A stretch of 64,000 bases of DNA from Chryseobacterium sp. OSA05B (GCF_019970065.1 NZ_JAHXYH010000001.1:682001-746000); one strand, 5' to 3'; positions 1 to 9,622 are shown, counted from the first letter of the stretch. The notes: generated by a model from the letters alone, not told the origin. Made by a program: numbers and translations.

Positions 1-11
1 AAAGGATTTTT

Positions 12-2519
12 TTACTTAAAATCTTCAATGGTTTTATTAATTGCATCGATCTGTTTATTGATGCTTGCTGCATTTTGAGGATTCTGTCTCAGAAGTTCCA
101 TTTTTTTATTTAACCCATCTTTCAGCATCTGGGAAATCATCATTTTCACCTGAGGATTATCTCCCATCTCACCTTTTGCATGACTAATGATTTTTGTAAT
201 GTTTTCAGTAGCCTTCAGATTATCCGAGCTCATGATCCAGTTATACCCTTCTTCTGCAGATTTCCCCAGTTCCGGGTTTTGGAATTTAATGAAAGGATAA
301 AATGCCACAAGAGGCGTGATATTGGACATCTGAGAAGTCACTTTATTTTTTACAATCACCGGTAACAGCTGGCCCAATAACTCGTCTGAAGCACCTTCAA
401 GGTCGATCTTGTCAGCCAGCGTATTGGCTTTTGACGGGTCTATGCTTAAAACAGCGCTTAATGAAGTTCCCTTGACAGCATTGGACACCGCATTCACTCC
501 TTTTTCAAAAACAGGAAGGTACTTTTTATCTTTAGTTTTAGCCAAAGCCGTAATCGCAGCTGCCTGAACCAAAGTTTTCGGATCATTGGACGCCAGCTTC
601 TCTACATCAGCACCTAAAGCTTTCATCTGTTCAGTATTGGAAAGATCCATCAACTGAAGGGCCTTGATTCTTGTTCTGAAGTAAGGATCTTTTAACGCTG
701 CAGCCAATAATTTCGTTGCAGCCGGACTTTTTCCGACCTGATCTTTTATAGCAGCTAACGCTTTGTATCTGCTCTTAAATTCTTTAGAGTTGGTGAACTG
801 CATCAGGTTTTGTTCCGGAGTCTTGGTATCGGTAATTTCCGCCAGTAAAATTCCGTCTGCATTGATATTGATCAGATCCGGAGTTTTTGAAACATCAAAA
901 TTGAATGTATTCTTTGCTTCAGCATTGACCCATACGTTATATCTTTTTGGCTTTCCATTGTCATATACATCGATGGCAAGAGGGAATTCGAATGGCTGAT
1001 CCTGCGTTTGATTAATCGTTACGGCTACCTGCTTTTTCACCGGCTCGAAAGTAAACGAGTAGTTCAGCTTTGGATTTCCGCTTCCGAAATACCATTGATT
1101 GAAGAACCAGTTCAGATCTTTTCCGGAAACCTTTTCAAAAGAAAGTCTCAGCTGATGAGCTTCTGCGTTTTGGTATTCATTGCTTTTCAGATAATCATTC
1201 ATTCCTGCAAAGAAAGCATCGTCACCCAGATAATTTCTCAGCATATGAAGGATCCCGCCACCTTTCTGATAGGTCACCAGATCAAAAACATCTTCACGGG
1301 AATCATAATTAAATCTCACGAGGTCTTTCTTGAAATCAGAAGGATTATGGATGTACATATTCACATCGGTCATCTGGTGATAATCTGCTTGGTCTTTTCC
1401 GTATTTATATTCGTTCCATAAATATTCGGAATAATTGGCGAAAGATTCGTTCACGGTAAGGTTGCTCCAGCTTTCTGCCGTCACAAGATCTCCGAACCAG
1501 TGGTGGAACAATTCGTGGGCAATTGTATCTTCCCATTTGTTTTCATCGATCAATTGTCCCGGTTTCTGAAGGATATCGCTTCCGTGAAGAGTGGCCGTTG
1601 TATTTTCCATGGCACCGCTCACATAGTCTCTTCCTGAGATCTGAGCATATTTTGCCCAAGGATAATCGTACCCCATCTTTTTAGAGAAAAACTCGATCAT
1701 TTCCGGTGTATTTCCGTAGATCTGTTTTGCATAAGGTTCGTATTCTTTTTCGATATAATAATCTACCGGAATATTTTTCCATTTGTCTTTAACGATGGCA
1801 TATTCGCCTACACCCATAAAGAACAGATACGTAGCATGTCTTTTATCCATGACCCAATGGTCCGTTCTTAAGCTTCCTTCTTTCTGTGAATCTTTAAGAA
1901 TTCCATTGGAAAGGGTGACATATTTATCAGGAACGGTCATATAGATCTCCTGCGTAGTCTTCTGATTCGGTTTATCGATGGTTGGGAACCATGCTGAAGA
2001 AGATTCCGTTTCCCCTTGTGTCCAGATCTGAGTCGGCATATCCGGATCCTGCCCCTGTGCATTGACGAAATAAAGACCTTTGGCATCATTGATGGCCATG
2101 CTTCCTTTCTGCTTTACCTCATTCGGACGTGCCGTATACTTGATATATACTGTATATTCCTGATTTTTCTGATAGGTTTTATCCAGGGTAATCTTCAGGA
2201 TCTCGTCCTTATATTCATATTTCAGAGGTGACTTTTTTCCGTTGCTATCAAGAGCTACTTCGTGAATCAGCATTCCTTTTGCATCAAGCGTCAGTTCGTT
2301 GGTAGGATAGAAATACGGAGTGGCAGTCAGCCATTCTTCCCCGCCCATTTGCTCTTTCTGATAATCAAAATTGACTTTAAGCTTGGTATGTTTAAGTTCC
2401 GTTACTTTGGTATGTGTGGCTCTGTACGCCTTTTCTCTTCCTGAAGTTTCGGTCTGTGCTGATACGTTTGCGGAAAAGAAAATTCCGAGTATAGCAATGG
2501 ACAAAATCGCCTTTTTCAT
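12..2519 (-). CDS. M1 family zinc aminopeptidase, exported
   Basis: Predicted M1-family (gluzincin) aminopeptidase of 835 residues that removes N-terminal residues from peptides outside the cytoplasm. A Sec signal peptide spans about the first 21 residues, ending at NVSA-Q. The M1 exopeptidase signature GAMEN lies near residue 300 and the zinc site HELFHHWFGD near 336, followed by the third-ligand Glu in VNESFANYSEY. The region after about residue 560 is helical and HEAT-like, as in other Bacteroidota M1 enzymes. It is the last gene of a close-packed minus-strand run starting at thyA and begins 11 bases after the small gene upstream. No strong terminator is visible in the few bases before the window edge. 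The family assignment is secure; the substrate is unknown. Confidence 0.93.
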   Translation of the reverse strand: MKKAILSIAILGIFFSANVSAQTETSGREKAYRATHTKVTELKHTKLKVNFDYQKEQMGGEEWLTATPYFYPTNELTLDAKGMLIHEVALDSNGKKSPLKYEYKDEILKITLDKTYQKNQEYTVYIKYTARPNEVKQKGSMAINDAKGLYFVNAQGQDPDMPTQIWTQGETESSSAWFPTIDKPNQKTTQEIYMTVPDKYVTLSNGILKDSQKEGSLRTDHWVMDKRHATYLFFMGVGEYAIVKDKWKNIPVDYYIEKEYEPYAKQIYGNTPEMIEFFSKKMGYDYPWAKYAQISGRDYVSGAMENTTATLHGSDILQKPGQLIDENKWEDTIAHELFHHWFGDLVTAESWSNLTVNESFANYSEYLWNEYKYGKDQADYHQMTDVNMYIHNPSDFKKDLVRFNYDSREDVFDLVTYQKGGGILHMLRNYLGDDAFFAGMNDYLKSNEYQNAEAHQLRLSFEKVSGKDLNWFFNQWYFGSGNPKLNYSFTFEPVKKQVAVTINQTQDQPFEFPLAIDVYDNGKPKRYNVWVNAEAKNTFNFDVSKTPDLININADGILLAEITDTKTPEQNLMQFTNSKEFKSRYKALAAIKDQVGKSPAATKLLAAALKDPYFRTRIKALQLMDLSNTEQMKALGADVEKLASNDPKTLVQAAAITALAKTKDKKYLPVFEKGVNAVSNAVKGTSLSAVLSIDPSKANTLADKIDLEGASDELLGQLLPVIVKNKVTSQMSNITPLVAFYPFIKFQNPELGKSAEEGYNWIMSSDNLKATENITKIISHAKGEMGDNPQVKMMISQMLKDGLNKKMELLRQNPQNAASINKQIDAINKTIEDFK

Positions 2520-2530
2520 CTGTTACTTTA

Positions 2531-2761
2531 TTATTTTTTAGAATTATTTTTTGTTATTATATCAAAAATATCATTAACCAGGGTTTCATAGTCACCCGTT
2601 TTCAGCTGCTCTTTGGTCTTAGCAAAGGCTTTTTTCAGTTCGCTTTCCGGGTTTTCATCATCAATGATCTCTACCGAGGCTACTCCTTTCAGCTGCAGAA
2701 CTGCATTTTGAAGTGCTGTAAGATCTGCATTATCTTCTGTATTGATTTTTAAATATTTCAT
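2531..2761 (-). CDS. Small conserved-looking hypothetical protein, 76 aa
   Basis: An acidic 76-residue protein that I do not recognise. It starts MKYLKINTEDNADLTALQNA, suggesting a short beta strand followed by a helix, and ends in a helical segment with a basic tail (TKNNSKK). There is no signal peptide or membrane segment. It sits 2 bases downstream of the serine hydrolase gene and 11 bases upstream of the M1 aminopeptidase, so it is almost certainly co-transcribed and its codon use matches its neighbours. The size and strand-helix start resemble small antitoxin-like proteins, but no toxin partner is adjacent, so I make no such call. Confidence 0.7.
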   Translation of the reverse strand: MKYLKINTEDNADLTALQNAVLQLKGVASVEIIDDENPESELKKAFAKTKEQLKTGDYETLVNDIFDIITKNNSKK

Positions 2762-2763
2762 TT

Positions 2764-4086
2764 TTATTGTTTCTTAAAGGTAAAATTATTGGCACCCTGC
2801 GAGAAGTCCATGGTTCCTTTTTCAGCATTGAACTTCATTTTGATGCCTGCCATTTCAAATTTAAATTCGATTTCAGAGACTGCTTCCAGCGGAAACGCAC
2901 CCTGTCCTGTAGCCTGCCCCATCAGTTTTCCTTCTTCCTGGAAAATTTTTATATCCAGCGGGAAGCCTTCTGTCTTGTAAAGTCCTTCATATTTTTTCAG
3001 AATTCCAGTCGCTACGGAAACTTCTTTAAAATTAGGCATTTTAAAATCTTTTCCAACTGCTGTCTGGATCATTTTGATCGAAATATCATTATTATCGTAA
3101 TCTGATTGATTGGTGATGGCGCTCACTGCTACTTTCAGGTCAGGAAAATAATACAATACCGATCGGAACTGATCAATTCCACCGTTATGTCCGTAGCCCG
3201 AATATTTTTCAAAAGGTACCTGTGCAATTCCGTAGCCATAGCCGTCGATAAAGTTTTTCATCCCGGAAAGGCTGGCTTTACTGATGAGTTTTCCGTTTTC
3301 CAGAGCAATGATAAACTTCAAAAGTTCAGTAGGCGTAGAAATAATATCTCCTGCACCCAGCGGAACGCTCATATCTGTTTCCTGCCATGGCTGATAGCTC
3401 CCGTTGGAATAGGTATAGGAAAGCGCCTGGTTTTTGGAAGGATCAATCTTTCCGCCCACTTCAGTAAGTGTCAACTTCAGAGGATTTGTAATTTTAGCCT
3501 TAAGCAGCTCTGCGTACGTTTTTTTATAGACCTTTTCCAGTATAAAGGTCAGCAGAATATAGTTGGAATTGCTGTATTCGTATTTGGTTCCCGGAGCAAA
3601 GTCGCTTTTATATTTTTTGATGATTGAGAACAGGGATTGCTCTGTCTGGGGTTTTGTATTGTACATCCAGTAATCCTGTTCATCCGTCAGATTATGAATT
3701 CCGCTTCTGTGCTGCAAAAGATTTTCCACGGTAATTTTATCTGCATTTTCTATTTCCGGATACCAGGCAGAAAGCTTGGTGTCAAGGGAGATTTTTTTCT
3801 CTTCAACAGCTTTCATCACAAGAACTGCGGTGAAGGTTTTGGAAATAGAACCTATGCGGTATTGGGTATTGATATTGGCTTTCTGCTGTTTTGAGGCATC
3901 GGAGAATCCCGTAGTTTTCAGAAAAGTAGACTGGCCGTTCTCTGCAATGGCAAAGCTTCCCATTACTTTATGACGAACAGAAAGTGAATCGAGATAATCC
4001 ATTAATTTCTGTTTGTTTGCAATTTGAGAAAATGCCATACACGAAATACTTGCTGTTGCCACAAAAAACAGTTTTTTCAGAATCAT
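2764..4086 (-). CDS. Serine hydrolase, beta-lactamase class C family, exported
   Basis: Penicillin-binding-protein-like serine hydrolase (class C beta-lactamase / DD-peptidase superfamily), 440 residues. A signal peptide is visible (start MILKKLFFVATASISCMAFS). The catalytic SxxK is SISK in IGSISKTFTA near residue 79; the YxN motif is YSN in YEYSNSNY near residue 172; an HNGG motif (in place of the KTG box) lies near residue 308. The C-terminal about 100 residues form a lipocalin-like beta domain common in this family. It belongs to the thyA-to-aminopeptidase run. The substrate could be a D-amino-acid peptide or an ester; the sequence does not decide this. Confidence 0.88.
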   Translation of the reverse strand: MILKKLFFVATASISCMAFSQIANKQKLMDYLDSLSVRHKVMGSFAIAENGQSTFLKTTGFSDASKQQKANINTQYRIGSISKTFTAVLVMKAVEEKKISLDTKLSAWYPEIENADKITVENLLQHRSGIHNLTDEQDYWMYNTKPQTEQSLFSIIKKYKSDFAPGTKYEYSNSNYILLTFILEKVYKKTYAELLKAKITNPLKLTLTEVGGKIDPSKNQALSYTYSNGSYQPWQETDMSVPLGAGDIISTPTELLKFIIALENGKLISKASLSGMKNFIDGYGYGIAQVPFEKYSGYGHNGGIDQFRSVLYYFPDLKVAVSAITNQSDYDNNDISIKMIQTAVGKDFKMPNFKEVSVATGILKKYEGLYKTEGFPLDIKIFQEEGKLMGQATGQGAFPLEAVSEIEFKFEMAGIKMKFNAEKGTMDFSQGANNFTFKKQ

Positions 4087-4149
4087 ATTATTAATTTTCC
4101 AATCAGTAGTAAAATTAAGGATTCTGTTACAGCAGGGAGCGTAGGAATA

Positions 4150-5067
4150 TTAGTCGTAATCTTCAGAAGAGATCCCGTTATTTTCCAGCTGAGACATAAT
4201 CTGATGATCCTCTTTCCACAGGCTGTCTTTTTTAAGGTAACTCAGGACTGTCTTTTTATTTCCCGGATTATTAAAAGAAAGAAGCATGGACACGTAACCT
4301 CTTTTATGATAAGTATTAATAGAATCATTTTCGATCAGATTTGCAAATTCTTTCTGCAACAGGTCTTTGTATTCCCTTTTGTGCCATGAGTTAAGGTATT
4401 GCAAAGCCGGTTGTCTATGATTTTCAAAGGCCTGTTTTGCGATCTGGCTTTTCAGTCCGTCGGAATACGTTCTGTTTTTCAATGCTGTTGCAAGGATAAG
4501 TTCCGAAGAATCCGGCATAAACAGAATCATGCTGTCGAGCTGTTTCAAATTTGGATCGGAGTGGAGTTCTTCCGGTTTCAGTTTGTAATACTGTGTCCAG
4601 TAGACCGGTTCTGCCGGATGATCATGACTAAGAATACACCCATTCTGTACGTGTACGATCCCTTTTCTGGAAAGCATTTTTTGGAAAACCGGAATTGTAT
4701 ATTGACTGTCCTTTTCTGACAGCCCGATGACAGCGTACACCGCGACTGCACTATTTTTATTATCTACTAATGACAGCAACTCCTCATTGGAAGCTGCTTT
4801 ATATAATTTTTTGAAATTCCTGAAATTAGCAGGCGTGTCTGTGGCGCCTTTTCCTCCCTGTTCTGTTTCATAGATGTTTAAAGACGAAATATCTTTAACG
4901 ATCTTTCTTAAATGCTGTGGCACATTTAAAGTATCAAAGACAGCATCTTTTGTATAATCAAAATCGTCGATCAACAGATTTGTAACAACCTGTTCTTTCT
5001 CTTCTTTTTTATGACAGCTGAAGAGAGCAATGGCAAGAATAACAGCGAAAATTCCCGGAATCTTCAT
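4150..5067 (-). CDS. Hypothetical lipoprotein with HEAT-like repeats
   Basis: A 305-residue predicted lipoprotein of unknown function. The signal peptide ends in a lipobox (ALFSC), giving Cys18 as the lipidated residue. The rest is helical with HEAT-like alternation (for example LLSLVDNKNSAVAVYAVIGL) and no visible catalytic motif. Its ATG overlaps the stop codon of thyA in a TAATG arrangement, which suggests translational coupling, and it is followed by the serine hydrolase 63 bases later. The coupling with thyA is probably positional rather than functional. I do not recognise the family. Confidence 0.8.
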   Translation of the reverse strand: MKIPGIFAVILAIALFSCHKKEEKEQVVTNLLIDDFDYTKDAVFDTLNVPQHLRKIVKDISSLNIYETEQGGKGATDTPANFRNFKKLYKAASNEELLSLVDNKNSAVAVYAVIGLSEKDSQYTIPVFQKMLSRKGIVHVQNGCILSHDHPAEPVYWTQYYKLKPEELHSDPNLKQLDSMILFMPDSSELILATALKNRTYSDGLKSQIAKQAFENHRQPALQYLNSWHKREYKDLLQKEFANLIENDSINTYHKRGYVSMLLSFNNPGNKKTVLSYLKKDSLWKEDHQIMSQLENNGISSEDYD

Positions 5068-5861
5068 TATACCGCCACAGGAGCTTTAATGCCCGGATGC
5101 GGATCATAATTTTCAAGGGTAAAATCTTCAAATGTAAATCCGAAAATATCTTTGATCTCAGGATTCAGTTTCATTACAGGAAGTGGTCTTGGGTCTCTGG
5201 AAAGCTGCTTATTCACCTGCTCAAAATGATTGTTATAAATATGTACATCCCCGAAACTGTGAACATAATCTCCAACTTCCAGGTCACATACCTGCGCCAC
5301 CATCATCAGCAATAATGCATAGCTCGCAATATTGAAAGGCACTCCAAGAAATACATCAGCACTTCTCTGGTACAGCTGCAGCGACAGCTTTCCATCTGCT
5401 ACATAAAACTGAAATAAAGCGTGACAGGGTGCCAGCGCCATATTAGGAATTTCGGCAGCGTTCCATGCAGAAACAATCAACCTTCTGGAATCCGGATTTT
5501 TTTTAATCTGATCAATTACTTCTGTGATCTGATCCACGATTTTTCCATCCGCTCCCTGCCAGCTTCTCCACTGCGCACCGTAAACAGGACCTAAGTCTCC
5601 ATTTTCGTCTGCCCATTCGTCCCAAATACTTACTCCGTTGTCATTCAGATATTTGACATTGGTATCTCCTTTCAAAAACCAAAGCAGTTCATAAATAATG
5701 GATTTCAGGTGTACTTTTTTAGTGGTCACCATTGGAAAACCTTTAGATAGATCATACCTCAACTGGTACCCGAAAACACTTCTGGTTCCGGTCCCTGTTC
5801 TGTCCGTTTTATCTGTTCCATTGTCTAAAATATGCTGTAAAAGGTCTAGGTAGTTCTGCAT
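5067..5861 (-). CDS. thyA: Thymidylate synthase ThyA
   Basis: Thymidylate synthase, which methylates dUMP to dTMP using methylene-tetrahydrofolate in the cytoplasm. With the ATG at 5861 the protein has 264 residues, the classical ThyA length, and the nucleophile falls at Cys146 in [12 protein letters not shown], the same number as in E. coli. Other landmarks are DRTGTGT (residues 20-26), the RR pair in [10 protein letters not shown] and the C-terminal PGIKAPVAV. The frame stays open 9 codons upstream to a TTG, but that TTG lies inside a TAAATTTG promoter element, so I reject it. The downstream lipoprotein gene overlaps by TAATG. No folA is visible nearby. Confidence 0.97.
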   Translation of the reverse strand: MQNYLDLLQHILDNGTDKTDRTGTGTRSVFGYQLRYDLSKGFPMVTTKKVHLKSIIYELLWFLKGDTNVKYLNDNGVSIWDEWADENGDLGPVYGAQWRSWQGADGKIVDQITEVIDQIKKNPDSRRLIVSAWNAAEIPNMALAPCHALFQFYVADGKLSLQLYQRSADVFLGVPFNIASYALLLMMVAQVCDLEVGDYVHSFGDVHIYNNHFEQVNKQLSRDPRPLPVMKLNPEIKDIFGFTFEDFTLENYDPHPGIKAPVAV

Positions 5862-5885
5862 TTTTGAAAGCGGGTTTTGATGGTT

Positions 5886-5893
5886 CAAATTTA
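5886..5893 (-). promoter_or_regulatory. Candidate -7 promoter element for thyA
   Basis: Read on the minus strand this is TAAATTTG, an exact match to the Bacteroidota -7 consensus TAnnTTTG. It would place transcription start about 18 bases before the ATG at 5861. No clear TTG is found at the expected -33 distance, so only half of the promoter is supported. Confidence 0.45.
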
Positions 5894-5930
5894 GAAAAAA
5901 CTAACCGATTTTGAGTTATCATAGATCATA

Positions 5931-5964
5931 AAAAAACAGCTGTGAAATTATTTTCACAACTGTT
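5931..5964 (-). terminator. Rho-independent terminator after the M4 peptidase gene
   Basis: On the minus strand a 13-base stem (AACAGTTGTGAAA pairing with TTTCACAGCTGTT, one G-U pair) is followed by a T run. It lies 53 bases beyond the stop codon of the M4 peptidase gene and separates it from thyA. Confidence 0.8.
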
Positions 5965-6016
5965 TACTATTATTTTTTACTTATTGAATCCCGAAGGATC
6001 CGTTAAAAATCAATGA

Positions 6017-8770
6017 TTAATTTTTAATAATTTTCAGGCTAATTTTCTCTTTTCCATTATCCAATGAAAGAATATAAACACCCTGAAGCAATGCTTCCAC
6101 GTTGATAGACTGGGATTTGGTTTCGCCAGACTGAACTACGCTTCCACGGGCATCAACAAGCTGATATCTGAATTCTGAACCGGATTGAGATTTGATCTTA
6201 ATGATATCTTTTACCGGATTTGGATAAACACTGATTGTACTGTTCTCACCTGAAGTTTCGGCAATCAATGAAGAGACAGCTCCTGCAGAGTTGATTTTTA
6301 AGGTATAATCTTCAACCTGTCCATAGTTAAATGTTCCACACGATGAAGAAGGCACCGCATTGTATCTCATGATCACCCTCATTCTTGTATTTCCTGTAAG
6401 TGCAGTACTTGGAATGGTGATATTTCCGGACACAGGAGATGTTGTGCTCGCTGTTTTAGACCATGCTAGTTCTCCGCTATCTGTAAAGTCTCCATCGCCG
6501 TTATAATCAATATAAACCGCATATCCCTCACTGTATTTTATAGAGGTCCATGATGGTGTGATGGAAACGGTATAAGAAGTTCCTTTCGTCACACTTCCAA
6601 TAACAGAAGTAAAGTTCTCATATCCTGCTGTACCTGTTGATGATTGATTAATATCCGCAAATTTCACATTACTGATACGTTCATCGGCCGTAGAGTTACC
6701 AGAAGATGAGCAATAGGTGACAGTACCTCCGCCAGATTGTGTGGTTATGCTCACCGCATTACTTGCTGCTGAAATATTTCCTGCTGCATCTTTTGCTTTC
6801 ACGGTGAAGCTGTAGGCAGTAGCCGGCGTCAATCCTGTTACGGAGTACGTTGCAGAAGCCGTAGATCCAAGAAGACTTGTCCCTCTGTAAACATCATATC
6901 CTGTTACTGCTACGTTATCAGTAGATCCGTTCCAGGAAAGTATTGTGGAGGTTTGCGTGGTCCCTGAAGCAGTCAATTGAGGTGCAGTAGGTGCCTGAGT
7001 ATCTGTTGTGGTTCCGCCGGAATAGGCTGTTCCTAATCCTACCGCATAAAATGCATTCTGAGTAGCCTGATGCTCTGCTGAATCTGCACCGTAAAGATCT
7101 TTTGCAGATTGAATTCCATAAGTTAAAGCGTTGTTATAATTAGAATTGGCGGTCAGATAAGAGGTTTCTAATCTGTAAACAATTTTTGCTGCTTTTTCAA
7201 ATCCGATTCCTGCAACGGTGAAGTTGTTTCCAATATCATTGGTTCCTGAACCTCCCTGTACCAGAAGATAGAACCAATGATTCAGCACACCGCTGTTGTA
7301 GTGAACCCCACAGTTATCGTTAGTGTCAGGATTGGGAATACAGGAATTGCTGGCATCTTTCCAATAGGTTCCTTTGTAGGTATCCGGCTGTTTGGACAAT
7401 CCTGAATTGGGATTGCTCATAGATCTTAAATAATTAGGCGCTACTTTAGTAATATCCTCCCCGATTAAAAAGTTTTGTTTCTCGGGGGCATAAGCATTTT
7501 CAATCACGGTTCCCCAGATATCGGAAAGCCCCTCATTCAATGCTCCTGATTCTCTTTGATACACCAGATTAGCCGTTTCCTGACATACGGCATGTCCTAA
7601 TTCGTGAGCGGTTACGTCAAATGCCCCAAGAGGTTTAAATGTGCTGGCTCCATCACCATACACCATTGCACTTCCCGTCCAGGCTGCATTTTCCCATGAG
7701 TTTCTTACATGAACATAACTGTCAAGTACGGCTCCTTGATTATCATAACTATTTCTATTGAATGTATCTTTGAAATAATCGTATGTTTTTTCTACTCCCC
7801 AATGAACATCCAGTGCTACATCATTCCCTGTTGAAGAATGTTCTGCCGTTGTCCAGTTGTTGTCCGTATCCGTAATATTATTTTTTGTAAGACTGGTATA
7901 GTTTGCATTATTGTTATTGTAGGTATTGACCCCACCTCCTCTTGTGTTGTCTTTTAATGCATATTTTCCACTTACAAGGGTGGTTTCAATTGATTTTGTT
8001 CCACTGTATTTTGTCTGGGCGCTTCCGGCAACAAAAATTGATGCAAAATCCTTTTTTGACTGGTTCTCCGGTCCTGCAGGAGAAATACCGCTCATTCCCT
8101 TGCCATGAGAATGCTCTCCGGTATGCTTCATAATCTGGTCATTAAGCAATACAGCACCTGACTTGGCATCCACATATACATTAGACCTCAGGAAAGGTTC
8201 AGCGGAAAAGATATCAAACTTATAGGACAGTAAAAGTCTGTATTTACCATTGGCAGCTTCAACCGGTAATAATACAAGCTCTCCTTTTGGCTGATAATTA
8301 ATCTCTCTGCCGTACTCTGTGTTGGTCATTAAAGCTTTCGCGCCAATATGTTTCACGGCAGTTTTAAGTGCAGCAGATTCTGAAACATCAGGCTGGGTAT
8401 TCAGATCGTTGGTATCATAGAATTCTCCATTCATACTTACCAGATTACCTTTTACGTAATGCAGCATATAATTGGCAAATTCAACCTTAATCCCATTGTG
8501 ATAGAGCTGATATTTTTCATCAGAAAAATCACTGAAGAGTTTTGCGGAATTAATTTTAACCATTTTAGATCCTGCGGGAAGATTTAAGATCTCGGAGAAG
8601 AATTTTCCGTTGTCGGATAATGCAAGATCTCTTGCATTGGTTCCTGGTTTGAATGTGATCATTGATGAATTACCCTCATCAATTCTTTGCTCAACATATC
8701 TTTGAGCCTGTAGGCTAAGTCCGCTTATCAAAAGCGGAACAAAAACCATAAGTGTTAATTTGTTTTTCAT
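6017..8770 (-). CDS. M4 (thermolysin-like) metallopeptidase, T9SS-secreted
   Basis: Secreted zinc endopeptidase of 917 residues. Domains in order: signal peptide (1-22); FTP/PepSY-type propeptide (about 50-200); M4 catalytic domain with HELGH in VTAHELGHAVCQ near 390 and the third ligand in ALNEGLSDIWG near 412; a fibronectin type III domain (about 590-678, from QAPTAPQLTASG); a GEVED-type beta domain (about 683-823); and a C-terminal type IX secretion sorting domain (about 842-917, ISVYPNPVKDIIKIKS through VYILSLDNGKEKISLKIIKN). Signal peptide plus sorting domain mean export through the Sec and T9SS pathways, matching the gliding genes elsewhere in the window. A promoter lies just upstream and a terminator downstream, so it appears monocistronic. 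Confidence 0.95.
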   Translation of the reverse strand: MKNKLTLMVFVPLLISGLSLQAQRYVEQRIDEGNSSMITFKPGTNARDLALSDNGKFFSEILNLPAGSKMVKINSAKLFSDFSDEKYQLYHNGIKVEFANYMLHYVKGNLVSMNGEFYDTNDLNTQPDVSESAALKTAVKHIGAKALMTNTEYGREINYQPKGELVLLPVEAANGKYRLLLSYKFDIFSAEPFLRSNVYVDAKSGAVLLNDQIMKHTGEHSHGKGMSGISPAGPENQSKKDFASIFVAGSAQTKYSGTKSIETTLVSGKYALKDNTRGGGVNTYNNNNANYTSLTKNNITDTDNNWTTAEHSSTGNDVALDVHWGVEKTYDYFKDTFNRNSYDNQGAVLDSYVHVRNSWENAAWTGSAMVYGDGASTFKPLGAFDVTAHELGHAVCQETANLVYQRESGALNEGLSDIWGTVIENAYAPEKQNFLIGEDITKVAPNYLRSMSNPNSGLSKQPDTYKGTYWKDASNSCIPNPDTNDNCGVHYNSGVLNHWFYLLVQGGSGTNDIGNNFTVAGIGFEKAAKIVYRLETSYLTANSNYNNALTYGIQSAKDLYGADSAEHQATQNAFYAVGLGTAYSGGTTTDTQAPTAPQLTASGTTQTSTILSWNGSTDNVAVTGYDVYRGTSLLGSTASATYSVTGLTPATAYSFTVKAKDAAGNISAASNAVSITTQSGGGTVTYCSSSGNSTADERISNVKFADINQSSTGTAGYENFTSVIGSVTKGTSYTVSITPSWTSIKYSEGYAVYIDYNGDGDFTDSGELAWSKTASTTSPVSGNITIPSTALTGNTRMRVIMRYNAVPSSSCGTFNYGQVEDYTLKINSAGAVSSLIAETSGENSTISVYPNPVKDIIKIKSQSGSEFRYQLVDARGSVVQSGETKSQSINVEALLQGVYILSLDNGKEKISLKIIKN

Positions 8771-8800
8771 AAAAAATATTATTTTGGTGTGTTGTCAACC

Positions 8801-8833
8801 CAAATATAATAATTGAACTAATACAATTAACAA
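8801..8833 (-). promoter_or_regulatory. Bacteroidota-type promoter of the M4 peptidase gene
   Basis: On the minus strand, TTG (8831-8833) is followed by 22 bases and then TATATTTG (8801-8808), matching TTG-N17-23-TAnnTTTG. Transcription would start near 8794, giving a leader of about 24 bases. Confidence 0.6.
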
Positions 8834-9181
8834 AAAAATTAAAATATAATTACGATATTCACATTTTTAACCAAACATGTTTGAAAAATAATTAATCAAA
8901 ATTAATAATTAATATAAAAAAAATTAACTAAAATATTTCAAATTAAGAAAAAATGATCCATCAAAACTCTTAGATTAATTTAAATTTTTAACGATAAAAA
9001 TTTATTAATATTTACGCTCAAATTTCCTTTATTTCTTTAAATCAGACCATGAATTTATCCTATTGATTCAAAAATTCTATTAATTTTTTAACGATAATTT
9101 ATCACAAAAGGAATAAAAATTAATATCCCATGGTCGGATTTAAAAATTTTTACTTAGATTTCTTGTTTTCACCCCCATAAT
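8834..9181 (-). other. AT-rich spacer without a gene
   Basis: About 350 bases of extremely AT-rich sequence with no credible open frame on either strand. It contains two similar segments, AAATTTTTAACGATAAAAAT at about 8982-9001 and a close copy near 9082-9100, plus runs of A and T expected to curve the DNA. It may hold the upstream activating region of the M4 peptidase promoter. No terminator-like hairpin stands out. Confidence 0.4.
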
Positions 9182-9622
9182 CTACCAGATATCTACAATC
9201 TTTTGGTGAATATTATTTACAACAAACCCTTCTGTAGATTTTTTACCTGACATCGCTTTCACCAGTGGAGATTCTGCAGAGACCGTCATAATCTTTTGTG
9301 CGCCTGAAATAATTTCACCTACAGATACCGTAATATAAAATAAACCCTTATCTGTTTTGACTAGAGCTCCGGTCTGTACCTTATCGGAAGGCTCAGTTGA
9401 TATTTTCTGGATAACTGCCAGCTGATTCAAAGATTCGTTAAGCTGTCGCTGGAGATTATTAATTTCCTGCTGAAGCATTTCCCGGCCGGTTTCATACTTA
9501 TCGCCCATGGAACTTTTGGTATCATTGCTCGAAGCACGGGTTTCTGCAATAAGGTCTTCAAAGGTTTGAATCTTGGTGGTAACTTTTGTTTTTATGATAT
9601 TTAATAATTCCTGTTTGTTCAT
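9182..9622 (-). CDS. GreA/GreB-like coiled-coil protein
   Basis: A 146-residue cytoplasmic protein. Residues about 1-80 form a long coiled coil (NNLQRQLNESLNQLAVIQKI) and residues about 85-146 a compact beta domain starting VQTGALVKTDKGLFYITV. This layout is like a shortened GreA/GreB elongation factor. The segment KSSMGDKYETGREMLQQEI is typical of a Bacteroidota family that is often carried in databases as 3-oxoacyl-ACP synthase, a label with no support in this sequence. A role at RNA polymerase is inference from architecture only. It stands alone between two repeat-bearing spacers; a possible promoter (TTG-N23-TATTTTTG on the minus strand, 9682-9715) overlaps the repeat upstream. Confidence 0.75.
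   Translation of the reverse strand: MNKQELLNIIKTKVTTKIQTFEDLIAETRASSNDTKSSMGDKYETGREMLQQEINNLQRQLNESLNQLAVIQKISTEPSDKVQTGALVKTDKGLFYITVSVGEIISGAQKIMTVSAESPLVKAMSGKKSTEGFVVNNIHQKIVDIW

Noticed and set aside
2531..2761. Antitoxin of a toxin-antitoxin pair
   Set aside because: Size and fold are suggestive, but neither neighbour (a serine hydrolase and an aminopeptidase) is a toxin.
3106..3627. 173-codon plus-strand frame inside the serine hydrolase gene
   Set aside because: Antisense shadow of a gene with clear SxxK and YSN motifs.
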